Source: Olsenella_K sp051878835
GTDB lineage: Bacteria; Actinomycetota; Coriobacteriia; Coriobacteriales; Atopobiaceae
DNA length: 64,000 bases
Direction: 5' to 3'
NCBI GenBank assembly: GCA_051878835.1
Contig: JBJEKW010000027.1
Location: 77,800 to 141,799, forward strand
Shown: piece after piece, positions 15,100-22,887 of the stretch
Position numbering within the stretch: position 1 is the stretch's first letter
Layout of the letters: the number at the start of each line of letters is the position of its first letter
The notes under the pieces: model-generated
What the model saw: only the letters and a program-made list of their open reading frames with translations
Database searches by the model: none
What the model was told of the DNA's origin: nothing
Position numbers and translations under genes: made by a program

Positions 15100-16913
15100 T
15101 GACTATCCTCACCCTCTGGGCCCATGCGATCTGAACCTATAAGGACATCCATCGCACACATAATTCCTCCCCAGACTAGCGCAACAGCGAGGGCGGTCGC
15201 CGCCTCAGGGGTCCATATGCCGCCATTTTCCACGTGTGATAGAACGGCTAGGCAAACGGCGACTATCGCAAAGCACGCCGCCTGCCCTACTATTCGGAAG
15301 CCCGGCGTTCCCCTGGACGAGATCCACGAGCACGCCCCCGCCGCCGCAGCGCAGCCCAGCATCATCCACCAGCTCCAGGGATCCAACAGCAGCGCCGCGC
15401 ACGATGACGCCAGCTGGGCGGGGGCAAACGACGCGGCCCAGCAACGCTGTACGAACTTGCACAGCAGCCAAGAAGCGCCGCCCGTCGCAGCGGCCTGCAG
15501 CGGCTCGGCCGCCAGGCCCGCCATGGCTGGCCCGCATACTGAGGAGCCCAGTGCCGAGGGCAGAAGGACCGCGGTCGTGGCCGAGCGGTCCTTGCGGCCG
15601 GCATAGGCCCACCACGTCAGGCTGACCACGCCCAGCACCAATGCCACCGGCATGGATCCGGTGCCCTCCTGCGCGGACGTGGCCAGCACAAACGCTGCCA
15701 GCACCAGCGCCGAGCCCAGTGGCGGCCAAGCCCAGGCGCACCCGCCGGCCGCCAGGGACACCACCAGCCGCGCCTGCCAAGAGGTCTGCAGCACGAATGG
15801 CAGGACGCGAAAAGCGAGGTAGGCCGTGCACAGCGCCGCGGCGCTCCGGGTGATGGCAGGGCGCAGCCAGGGGAAGCGTTCGGCCCAGGTGAGCCCTGGG
15901 TCGGCGTCGGCGCCCAGGGGGCCGTCGTCTCCCGCCTCGGCCTGTTCTATGAGGTCGCGCAGCGAAGCCTGGCCTTCCTTGGGGTCTCCCAGGTTGGGGA
16001 CCACGGTCTTTGCCAGTTCCTCCACGGAGGCCATGCGGCCTGCGGGATCGGGGTCCAGGGCCCGCAGGAGCGTCTCCTCCACGATGCCCGCCAGCTGGGG
16101 CTCCACCTTCGAGAGGGCGGGGGTGGGACCGTGCATGATCTTTTGCAGTGACGCCGTGGCGCTGGACGCGCGGTAGGGGCAGCTGCCCGTCAGCGACTCC
16201 CACACCACGACGGCCAGCGAGAATATGTCGCTGCGCTCGTCCACCAGCTCTCCGCGTATCTGCTCCGGGGGCATGTAGCCCACCGTGCCGCCGCGCGCCC
16301 CGCCGTAGCCGGCGGCCGAGGCCAGCGTGGCCATGCCAAAGTCGCCCAGCTTCACGGTGCCGGTGCGGTCAATCATGATGTTGGCTGGCTTTATGTCCAG
16401 GTGGAGCACGCCGTTCTCGTGCGCGAAGGCCAGGGCCGCCGAGACGCTCTCCAGCACGTGGGCGCACTCGTCAAAGGTCAGGACGCCGCCCTCCACGCGC
16501 TGCAGCAGGTCCTGCAGGTTCAGGCCGTCCACGTACTCCATGACCAGATACGAGCTCGTGGCGTCCGTCTCGAAGTCGAACACCGTGACTATGTTGGGGT
16601 GTGCCAGCATGCCCGAGGTGCGCGCCTCGGCCAAGGCCTCGTCCAGCGTGGATGCTGCCTGGGGATCCGAGCCCGGCAGCAGCAGGGGCATGCGCTTTAT
16701 GGCCACGCGCCGCTGGAGCCTGGTGTCCCAGCAGACGCTGACCGTGCCGAACCCGCCCTCGTTGTTCTGCGCCAGCACGCGATAGCGCCCCAGCAGCATG
16801 CGGCCCACCGCATCGGGGCGTGCTTGCTCTGCGCCCTGGGCGTCCGGGCGCATCGCTGCGCCATCGGGTGACCCGGTGGGGCTTGATGGCTGTGGCGACC
16901 TGAATCCCTGCAC
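15096..16913 (-). CDS. Ser/Thr protein kinase with C-terminal polytopic membrane region, no PASTA
   Basis: 605 residues from GTG 16913, chosen because GAGGAG lies six bases upstream; an in-frame extension to 17030 has no clear ribosome site. Kinase domain at about residues 38-300: EGGFGTVSVCWD, the Lys in VAIKRM, HLDIKPANIM (HLD instead of HRD), DFGMA and GYMPPEQ. It ends in a linker and then about 230 residues with several hydrophobic segments, so it is a polytopic membrane kinase without an extracellular PASTA sensor. The HLD change keeps the catalytic Asp and marks a non-RD kinase. It is the first gene of the operon, and its stop overlaps the fhaA start. Confidence 0.9.
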   Translation of the reverse strand: MQGFRSPQPSSPTGSPDGAAMRPDAQGAEQARPDAVGRMLLGRYRVLAQNNEGGFGTVSVCWDTRLQRRVAIKRMPLLLPGSDPQAASTLDEALAEARTSGMLAHPNIVTVFDFETDATSSYLVMEYVDGLNLQDLLQRVEGGVLTFDECAHVLESVSAALAFAHENGVLHLDIKPANIMIDRTGTVKLGDFGMATLASAAGYGGARGGTVGYMPPEQIRGELVDERSDIFSLAVVVWESLTGSCPYRASSATASLQKIMHGPTPALSKVEPQLAGIVEETLLRALDPDPAGRMASVEELAKTVVPNLGDPKEGQASLRDLIEQAEAGDDGPLGADADPGLTWAERFPWLRPAITRSAAALCTAYLAFRVLPFVLQTSWQARLVVSLAAGGCAWAWPPLGSALVLAAFVLATSAQEGTGSMPVALVLGVVSLTWWAYAGRKDRSATTAVLLPSALGSSVCGPAMAGLAAEPLQAAATGGASWLLCKFVQRCWAASFAPAQLASSCAALLLDPWSWWMMLGCAAAAGACSWISSRGTPGFRIVGQAACFAIVAVCLAVLSHVENGGIWTPEAATALAVALVWGGIMCAMDVLIGSDRMGPEGEDSQ

Positions 16914-17017
16914 GTCAGCTCCTCGTTTGTGCTTCGTTTGCCGCGTCGCGGGCGCGGCGCCTTCAGCGGCGTCGCGTGTGCTGCCAAAAACTTTTTTCCA
17001 TTTTACGAGATTCATGC

Positions 17018-17046
17018 TTGCACAAAACAAAACGGTTTAGTACAGT
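17018..17046 (+). promoter_or_regulatory. Promoter of tRNA-Leu
   Basis: TTGCAC at 17018-17023 and TACAGT at 17041-17046 with an exact 17-bp spacer. The predicted start near 17053 lies just upstream of the tRNA at 17059. Confidence 0.65.
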
Positions 17047-17058
17047 ATGAAACCGCAC

Positions 17059-17145
17059 GCGGGCGTGGCGGAATTGGCAGACGCGTACGGTTCAGGTCCG
17101 TATGAGAGCAATCTCATGAAGGTTCAAGTCCTTTCGCCCGCACCA
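17059..17145 (+). tRNA. tRNA-Leu (anticodon CAG)
   Basis: 87 nt including CCA, class II with a long variable arm (TGAGAGCAATCTCA). Acceptor GCGGGCG/CGCCCGC. Anticodon arm TACGG-TTCAGGT-CCGTA gives CAG. T loop TTCAAGT. Confidence 0.95.
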
Positions 17146-17155
17146 AGCACTCTAG

Positions 17156-17190
17156 GAGCGCTACGACCTACTGGTCGGAGCGCTCTTCTT
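17156..17190 (+). terminator. Terminator after tRNA-Leu
   Basis: Stem GAGCGCTACGACC/GGTCGGAGCGCTC with one mismatch, a 4-nt loop and a trailing TTCTT, 10 bp after the tRNA. Confidence 0.8.
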
Positions 17191-17256
17191 GTATACGTCG
17201 CTTGCCCCCTGCGCTCATGGCTGCCCCCGTGCCGTCGACGTATTAACCGTCGACAC

Positions 17257-17285
17257 ATAAAGAAAGGGACGCCCGAAGGCGTCCC
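17257..17285 (-). terminator. Terminator of the small membrane protein gene
   Basis: Perfect 8-bp stem GGGACGCC/GGCGTCCC with a 4-nt loop. On the minus strand it is followed by TTTCTTTA. It lies 33 bp beyond the stop at 17319. Confidence 0.75.
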
Positions 17286-17318
17286 CTGTGATGACCCACC
17301 TGGCCGAAGCTGCCGTGG

Positions 17319-17540
17319 CTACTTGTTGTCGTCGTCGAACTCGGACCAGCCGCTCTCGTCGTCATCGTCGTCGAACAGGTCCCAGTCGTCAGGCGACTTT
17401 TTGTGGTTGTAGAACTCGCGCCTGGTCTTGCGCTCCAGCAGGAACGCAATGAGCAAGAACAGCAGTATTCCACCGACCAACAGGCAGGTCACGCCGGGCC
17501 TGGTCCCAAACAGCCAGTTCATAAAGTCCAAAAACCACAT
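17319..17540 (-). CDS. Small membrane protein with acidic tail
   Basis: 73 residues; not recognised. One TM helix (about 17-37, VTCLLVGGILLFLLIAFLL), then a basic stretch and a C-terminal tail dominated by Asp and Glu (residues about 53-72 include a run of five Asp). It is transcribed towards tRNA-Leu and away from serS, with its own terminator, which supports it being real. The tail should lie in the cytoplasm by the positive-inside rule. The function is unknown. Confidence 0.6.
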   Translation of the reverse strand: MWFLDFMNWLFGTRPGVTCLLVGGILLFLLIAFLLERKTRREFYNHKKSPDDWDLFDDDDDESGWSEFDDDNK

Positions 17541-17651
17541 GCGTGTGCCTTTCCTTCAAAGCGTCATGTGCGAATGTGGACAAGTATATACTTTGGAGCA
17601 CCTAGTATGCGCAGGCTGACAACGTGCCCAGCCGAAATAGAGGGGAGTTCC

Positions 17652-18938
17652 ATGCTCGACATCAAGTTCGTGCGCGAGAATCCGGACGTCATCGACAAGT
17701 CGTGTGCGTCCCGACAGAACGCGCACTGGGATCGCGAGAAGTTCTTTGAGCTGGACGAGGAGCGCAGGTCCGTCATCGTAGAGGTCGAGAAGCTGCAGGC
17801 CCAGCGCAACTCCGCTTCGAAGCAGATCGGCGCCCTGATGCGCGACGGCAAGACCGACGAGGCCAACGCCGCAAAGGCCCAGGTAAAGGCCAACAAGGAG
17901 CGCATCGATCAGCTGAACGACAAGCGCGCCAAGGTCGAGAAGGACCTGTTTGACCTCGTGGCCGCCATCCCCAACATCCCCCACGAGTCCGTGCCCTACG
18001 GCAAGGATGACTCGGACAACCCCGAGGTGCGTCGCTGGGGCGAGCCCACGAAGTTCGACTTCGAGCCCAAGGCCCACTGGGACCTGGGCCCCTCCACGGG
18101 CATGATCGACTTTGACCGTGGCGTCAAGCTGGCTGGCACGCGCTTCTACCTGCTGGGCGGCGCCGGCGCACTCATGGAGCGCGCCCTCATCAACTTCTTC
18201 ATCGACATGCACGTGAAGGCCGGCTTCAAGGAGTGGTGGCCCCCCGTCATCACGAACTACGACAGCCTGTTTGGCACGGGCCAGCTGCCCAAGTTCGACG
18301 ACGACCTGTTCCACGTCAGCGGCGGCATGTACCTGATCCCGACCGCCGAGGTCATGCTGACGAACATCCACCGCGGCGAGGTTCTGGACGGCGACAAGCT
18401 GCCTCTGTGGTACACCGCCTTCACCCCCTGCTTCCGCGAGGAGGCCGGCTCGGCTGGCCGCGACACGCGTGGCATCATCCGCGTGCACGAGTTCGACAAG
18501 GTCGAGATGGTCAAGTTCTCGAAGCCCGAGGACTCCATGAACCAGCTGGAGAGCATGGTCCACGAGGCCGAGCTGTGCCTGCAGACGCTAGGCCTGCCCT
18601 ACCACGTCGTCACCCTGTGCACCGGTGACATCGGCTTCAGTGCCACGAAGTGCTACGACCTCGAGGTCTGGCTGCCCAGCTACAACAACTACAAGGAGAT
18701 CTCCTCCTGCTCCAACTGCTGGGACTTCCAGGCCCGTCGCGCCAACATCAAGTACCGCGACCCCGAGCACTTCAAGGGCACGCGTCTGGTCCACACCCTG
18801 AACGGCTCCGGCCTGGCCGTTGGCCGCACCATGGCTGCCATCATGGAGAACTACCAGAACGCCGACGGCTCCATCACGGTGCCCGAGGCTCTGCGCCCCT
18901 ACATGCGCGACATGGAGGTCATCAAGCCTCTGGCCTAG
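17652..18938 (+). CDS. serS: Seryl-tRNA synthetase
   Basis: 428 residues from ATG 17652, after AGGGGAG; a longer upstream frame is spurious. Charges tRNA-Ser with serine. The N-terminal long coiled-coil arm is at about residues 30-105 (many Lys, Glu and Ala). The class II core has motif 2 (FTPCFREEAGSAGRDTRGIIRVHEF) and motif 3 (NGSGLAVGRTMAAIMENYQ), plus the serine-site region LIPTAEV. The length is typical of bacteria. No T-box leader is visible in the short upstream gap. A tRNA-Ser(GCT) gene lies about 1 kb downstream. Confidence 0.97.
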   Translation: MLDIKFVRENPDVIDKSCASRQNAHWDREKFFELDEERRSVIVEVEKLQAQRNSASKQIGALMRDGKTDEANAAKAQVKANKERIDQLNDKRAKVEKDLFDLVAAIPNIPHESVPYGKDDSDNPEVRRWGEPTKFDFEPKAHWDLGPSTGMIDFDRGVKLAGTRFYLLGGAGALMERALINFFIDMHVKAGFKEWWPPVITNYDSLFGTGQLPKFDDDLFHVSGGMYLIPTAEVMLTNIHRGEVLDGDKLPLWYTAFTPCFREEAGSAGRDTRGIIRVHEFDKVEMVKFSKPEDSMNQLESMVHEAELCLQTLGLPYHVVTLCTGDIGFSATKCYDLEVWLPSYNNYKEISSCSNCWDFQARRANIKYRDPEHFKGTRLVHTLNGSGLAVGRTMAAIMENYQNADGSITVPEALRPYMRDMEVIKPLA

Positions 18939-18989
18939 CGCCACATCCCGTGGGACAAGCCGTCAGTCTTCGGTGCTGATTTTTCTGGA

Positions 18990-19020
18990 GGGTCGTCCGG
19001 TTGGGCGGCCCCCCTTTTCT
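18990..19020 (+). terminator. Probable terminator of serS
   Basis: GC-rich imperfect stem GGGTCGTCC/GGCGGCCC (one bulge, one G-U) with a short loop, then CCCTTTTCT. It lies 51 bp after the serS stop. Confidence 0.55.
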
Positions 19021-19104
19021 AGAAAAATATTGCGAACAGATGTTCCCAAACAGCGCATCAATGGGTACACTTGTACTATCGACAGCCAAGGATCGGAGGC
19101 GCGC

Positions 19105-19521
19105 ATGGAAAACGCAGCGGCAGTGGGTTGCATGGTCACTCTGTATCGGCAGGACCAGGGGGACGAGTGCCGGGAGGTGTCTGCCACGTTCGACGCCGGA
19201 GGCTACCTCCTGGTGGGCGAGAAGAGCTTTGGTGAGCTCAGCAGGTTCGCCTATGGCGAGGCCAGCCACTACCACCAGGTGGCCCTTCCACCCGACAGCG
19301 TGGACGAGCTGTGGAAGGTCACGTACGTGGATCCTCTGGACGAGCGCGAGCGGGCCGCGATGGACGGACTACTGAGGTTCTTCCAGGCGTCGGGGGCGTT
19401 CCTGTCGGACCTGATGGACGCGCTTGACCGCAGCGGCGTCCCGTACACGTACCTTCCCGGTAGCGGAAGGATCACCGCCGTCTATAGGCCCAAGCAAACG
19501 GGGGAGACTGCGCACATTTAG
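19105..19521 (+). CDS. Hypothetical 138-residue protein
   Basis: Starts at ATG 19105 with GGAGG six bases upstream; the frame is open further upstream through serS DNA but without meaning. The protein is soluble, acidic and without signal peptide or TM. It has a beta-rich first half (YRQDQGDECREVSATFDAGG) and a helical second half. I do not recognise it. It stands alone between the serS terminator and a shared hairpin before tRNA-Arg. Good codon use and a strong ribosome site argue for a real gene. Confidence 0.6.
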   Translation: MENAAAVGCMVTLYRQDQGDECREVSATFDAGGYLLVGEKSFGELSRFAYGEASHYHQVALPPDSVDELWKVTYVDPLDERERAAMDGLLRFFQASGAFLSDLMDALDRSGVPYTYLPGSGRITAVYRPKQTGETAHI

Positions 19522-19533
19522 GCCCTCATACAG

Positions 19534-19563
19534 AAAAAGCCCCGCATCCGAAGATGCGGGGCT
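19534..19563 (-). terminator. Terminator after tRNA-Arg(ACG)
   Basis: Perfect 11-bp stem AGCCCCGCATC/GATGCGGGGCT with a 4-nt loop. On the minus strand the T tract TTTTTCTG follows. The same hairpin may also stop the convergent gene ending at 19521. Confidence 0.85.
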
Positions 19564-19571
19564 GCAATTTC

Positions 19572-19648
19572 TGGTGCGGCGTGAGGGATTCGAACCCGCG
19601 ACAGACTGATTCGTAGTCAGTTCCTCTATCCAGCTGAGGTAACGCCGC
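19572..19648 (-). tRNA. tRNA-Arg (anticodon ACG)
   Basis: 77 nt with encoded CCA on the minus strand. Acceptor GCGGCGT with its ACGCCGC partner. Anticodon arm ACTGA-CTACGAA-TCAGT gives ACG, read as ICG after deamination. T loop TTCGAAT. Confidence 0.95.
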
Positions 19649-19846
19649 TTGCGACTTCTAACTATGCCATTCGGCGACCATGGCGTCAAGAACTTTTTTG
19701 ACTTTTTTCTCGGCGTAGCTTTGGAGCCATGGTGGCGTGAAGACCGTGGCACGCATTATGCCTGCTAAGAGGTGCCAGGTGAGCTCGTGACAAGAGGGGG
19801 GGAGGTCTTGACGTGGGGGACATGCGAATCCCCGGTGAGTCGGCCT

Positions 19847-19877
19847 AAAAGAAAACCCGCCTCCGGGGAAGCGGGTT
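19847..19877 (-). terminator. Terminator after tRNA-Ser
   Basis: Stem AACCCGC/GCGGGTT, 10-nt loop, followed on the minus strand by TTTTCTTTT. It lies 9 bp beyond the tRNA-Ser CCA end. Confidence 0.75.
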
Positions 19878-19885
19878 GCATAATC

Positions 19886-19976
19886 TGGCGGAGAGCTGGG
19901 GATTCGAACCCCAGATTCCCTTGGAGGGAATACTCGCTTAGCAGGCGAGCACCTTCGGCCTCTCGGTCAGCTCTCC
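19886..19976 (-). tRNA. tRNA-Ser (anticodon GCT)
   Basis: 91 nt with CCA, class II. Acceptor GGAGAGC/GCTCTCC. Anticodon arm CTCGC-CTGCTAA-GCGAG gives GCT. A long variable arm (TTCCCTCCAAGGGAA) and T loop TTCGAAT are seen. Confidence 0.95.
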
Positions 19977-20016
19977 AAATCAAGTGCTTAGGTATAGTAC
20001 TCCAGAATCGAGGTTC

Positions 20017-21009
20017 TCACAACAAATCCTTTTGAATAAATTCGTCGTTGACTACGATGTCGTCCTTGTGGTCGCGGATTGCCTGCCATGAGAAGCGCTC
20101 TACCAGCTGGTCGGCGGTCACCTCTTCGCCCGGTTGGGCCAGGCCGACCGTGGACGCCAGCTTCCCCAGCAGGCGCTGCGGGCCTGCCATGCGCTCGCGC
20201 AGCACGCCCAGGTCCAAGTCACGGTCGCGCTTCGACAGCCGTCGTCCATCGGGTGCCATGAGGAGGGGCACATGCGCATAGGTGGGCTGGGGGAAGCCCA
20301 GGAGCCTTTGCAGATATATCTGACGCGGAACGGAGCCCAGAAGGTCGTGTCCACGCACCACCTGGGTCACGCCCATAAGGCCGTCGTCCACGACCACAGC
20401 CAGCTGATAGGCGATGACTCCGTCGCTGCGCCTGACCAGGAAGTCGCCGCAGTCGCGGGCCAGGTCCTCGTGCTGCCTGCCGTAGACCACGTCGTCGAAC
20501 CAGATGCTGCCATGGGGGTCTCCCTGGTCGGGCACCCTGACTCGTGTGGCGGGATCACGAACCTCGGATTTCTCCTGAACCTCTTTGGGTGTCAGGTTGC
20601 GGCAGGTCCCGGGGTACACATAGGTGCCGTCCGAAAGGTGCGGGGCCGTGGCGGCGTGCAGCTGCGACCTGGTGCAAAAGCAAGGGTACAGAAGGTTCCT
20701 CTTGCGCAGGGTCTCGAGGGCACTGGCATAGGCCTCGCCGCGCTGGCTTTGGTAGTAGGGGCCCTCGTCCCACGTCAGCCCCAGCCAAGCCAGGTCGTCC
20801 ATCAGCAGCTTTGCTGCCTGGGGGTCTTGGGCTCGAGGATCCAGGTCCTCGATGCGCAGGATGACGCGCCCGTTCTCGTGGCGTGCTGCCAGCCAGGCCA
20901 TCAGCAGGGCAAACACGTTGCCGGCATGCATCCTGCCCGAAGGCGTGGGCGCAAACCTCCCCACCGTGGTCAGGGGGCGCATTTCATCGAACGTGCTGCT
21001 GAATGACAT
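20017..21009 (-). CDS. gluQ: Glutamyl-Q tRNA(Asp) synthetase
   Basis: 330 residues. This truncated GluRS paralogue lacks the anticodon-binding domain and, by family, attaches glutamate to queuosine of tRNA-Asp. Visible: the class I HIGH-type motif RFAPTPSGRMHAGN, RIEDLDPRA, zinc ligands in CFCTR and YPGTCR, a RGHDLLGSVPRQIYLQ stretch and the KMSKS-type LSKRDRDLDLG. The full GluRS would be about 480 residues or more, so the length fits GluQ. It starts 12 bp after the stop of the acetyltransferase gene on the same strand, so the pair are likely co-transcribed. Confidence 0.9.
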   Translation of the reverse strand: MSFSSTFDEMRPLTTVGRFAPTPSGRMHAGNVFALLMAWLAARHENGRVILRIEDLDPRAQDPQAAKLLMDDLAWLGLTWDEGPYYQSQRGEAYASALETLRKRNLLYPCFCTRSQLHAATAPHLSDGTYVYPGTCRNLTPKEVQEKSEVRDPATRVRVPDQGDPHGSIWFDDVVYGRQHEDLARDCGDFLVRRSDGVIAYQLAVVVDDGLMGVTQVVRGHDLLGSVPRQIYLQRLLGFPQPTYAHVPLLMAPDGRRLSKRDRDLDLGVLRERMAGPQRLLGKLASTVGLAQPGEEVTADQLVERFSWQAIRDHKDDIVVNDEFIQKDLL

Positions 21010-21020
21010 CGTTTGTGGTC

Positions 21021-21704
21021 CTAGCTGTTTGAGGTTGAGTCTGCTTTCTCGTTGGCTTGCGGCTGCCGTAGCAGGTGAGCGTACGCATAGACGTTAGCCA
21101 CTCCCGGATAGGAGGACTCGTGTTGGTATACGCGCGCATAACCCAGATGGTCATAGTAGCCGTAGTCGCAGCCATCGTCAGTCATGAGGTAAAAGCCTCG
21201 CGCGCCCTCGCGGCGCAGGTGGTTGCACGCCGCATGCAGAAGCCTCGTGCCGACTCCGGTTCCCTGCAGGGAGGGATTCACTATCAGGAGCTCTATCGTC
21301 GCGTCCGCCCAGGGCTTGCCCTTGGATGCCAGGTGCGCGCTGGCCCGGGCTTCCTGGTCTATGAGCTCCAGCTGGCTGTTGGTCTCGTGAGGCCCCACAA
21401 GCTGATGGAGCCGTTCCTCATAGGCATGCCTGACGCCGTCCCAATGTTGGCGCCGGTCCTCGCGACCACGCAAGGCCACCAGCACGGCGGCGCGCGCCAC
21501 GCCATCCACGCAGGCAACCTGGGACCAGTTGTGACAGCGCAGGTGCGCCGAGAGCTCGGCCGCCCCCAGAAGAGGCTGCGCCTGCTGCGCCGCATCCGCG
21601 AACCACATGTGTGCCACGAGTTCGGCCAGGGGCTCGAAATCCCTCTGCTCGAAGGGGCGATACGCTAGGTTTGCTTTCTGCGACGTGTCTTGCGTGTGTT
21701 GCAT
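21021..21704 (-). CDS. GNAT-family N-acetyltransferase
   Basis: 227 residues from ATG 21704 (AGGAGA six bases upstream). The C-terminal half has the GNAT acetyl-CoA site: LLIVNPSLQGTGVGTRLLHAA (the Q/R-x-x-G-x-G/A loop) followed by GFYLMTDDGCDYGYYDHLGY. The N-terminal 110 residues begin YRPFEQRDFEPLAELVAHMW, a usual GNAT opening. The substrate is unknown. It lies directly upstream of gluQ. Confidence 0.85.
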   Translation of the reverse strand: MQHTQDTSQKANLAYRPFEQRDFEPLAELVAHMWFADAAQQAQPLLGAAELSAHLRCHNWSQVACVDGVARAAVLVALRGREDRRQHWDGVRHAYEERLHQLVGPHETNSQLELIDQEARASAHLASKGKPWADATIELLIVNPSLQGTGVGTRLLHAACNHLRREGARGFYLMTDDGCDYGYYDHLGYARVYQHESSYPGVANVYAYAHLLRQPQANEKADSTSNS

Positions 21705-21875
21705 CGTGTTCTCCTGGACATGCGGCGACCCGGATGCCACAGCCGCTAGACTGTGAGGGCCATATCAGGTGATGGGTTGTGCTTCTTGCCATCGTATCAG
21801 CTTGGTATGGGCATAAGGGAAAGTGTCCGTGAGCCTGCGAGGGGCGTACATTGCCCCGACGGAAGGGGACTTCGT

Positions 21876-22538
21876 ATGAGTGAGAACAGCACGGGGCAGA
21901 AGCAGGGCTTTACCCTGGGCGCGCCCACGCTGGTGTGCAGGTGGAGAATAGCCAGCCAGAGGCTGCCGATGGCCAACCGCCACCTGCGCGCCTTGGGCGC
22001 CCGCTTCGTCAACGGCGAGACCATGCCCAAGGCCCTTGTGGCGTGGGCAAAGCAGCACGTGGAGTGGACGTTGGAGGACGGCAGCGCACGATGGCCGGAT
22101 GGCGTCCTCATGATCGTGGTTGACCAGGACGGCAAGGCGGCCATGACGGTGGGGCCGTACAAGCCGCTGCAGAGGACCAGCACCCAGGGGCTGCTGGAGC
22201 GTGCCCGCTACGCCGAGCAGGAGGGCAACGCCACCAACGTGGCGCCCGAGACGCTGTGGGCGGTGCGCGGCGAGGACCTGGTGTGGGGCATGGACCCGGA
22301 CCAGAGCCCGTCCGGCGCAGCCACCCTGGTGAGGGACCTGGCCCTGACCGTGGGCATGAACGTGGTGCGCGACGCCCACCTGATGGATGAGGTCGAGCGC
22401 GGTGACCACTTCGACGAGCTGTTCCTGGTATCCGACGAGCACGGTGTCGTGCCTGCCTCGGATGCGGCGGGCAGGCGCGCGCAGAGGTTTGCAGACGGCT
22501 ACCAGAAGCTGCTGGACTCCATGGCGCGCAAGCGCTAA
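21876..22538 (+). CDS. Aminotransferase class IV-like protein
   Basis: 220 residues from ATG 21876, after GGAAGGGG; an in-frame extension to 21753 is unlikely. The central and C-terminal part follows the plan of the large domain of fold-type IV PLP enzymes: a Thr/Ser-rich VRDLALTVGMNVVRDAHLMDE segment, then FDELFLVSDEHGVVPAS, comparable to ADEVFLTSTAAGIMPV in that family. The N-terminal small domain and the lysine in its usual context are not clear (EWTLEDGSARWPDG lies in between), so it may be a degenerate or non-catalytic member. The neighbours give no pathway hint. Confidence 0.45.
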   Translation: MSENSTGQKQGFTLGAPTLVCRWRIASQRLPMANRHLRALGARFVNGETMPKALVAWAKQHVEWTLEDGSARWPDGVLMIVVDQDGKAAMTVGPYKPLQRTSTQGLLERARYAEQEGNATNVAPETLWAVRGEDLVWGMDPDQSPSGAATLVRDLALTVGMNVVRDAHLMDEVERGDHFDELFLVSDEHGVVPASDAAGRRAQRFADGYQKLLDSMARKR

Positions 22539-22887
22539 GGAGAACTGCGAGCACCGAAGCGCGAAAAAACACCGGCGTGCGCAAGTGTCTGGGTTCTGCA
22601 TGTGACGCATCGAGCAAAGCTCCGAATTATAGCAAGTAGTACGCAGGTTTGTGCCTTGAAATAGATGGCAAAACCACCGAGCGGTGGCAAAGCCTCGTCT
22701 AACAGATGCGTCAAGGACCCCTGTGGGCATTGCGTTATGATAACAAATGCTTCTGGATGTATGTCGTTTGGGGGAACATACGCATGCGTCCCGAACGCGG
22801 GTTTTGCCTGGTAGAGCCGGCAAAACTTTAAAGCAAGGCAATAGCCACCGCAGGGACGGTGGACCGTATCGCTTCGAAGGAGAGGAT
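22539..22887 (+). other. Intergenic leader upstream of nifJ
   Basis: 349 bp with lower GC than its surroundings. It holds an imperfect dyad GTTATGATAAC at 22734-22744 overlapping a possible -10 (TATGAT, 22736-22741), which could be promoter and operator of nifJ. No good -35 was found and no known riboswitch pattern was recognised. There is no gene I would support. Confidence 0.4.

Noticed and set aside
17541..17651. A T-box leader for serS
   Set aside because: The gap is about 110 bp and lacks the T-box consensus and a specifier hairpin.
18820..19104. An N-terminal extension of the small protein at 19105
   Set aside because: The extra codons overlap serS and its terminator, are Arg/Ser/Pro-rich, and the GGAGG site supports ATG 19105.
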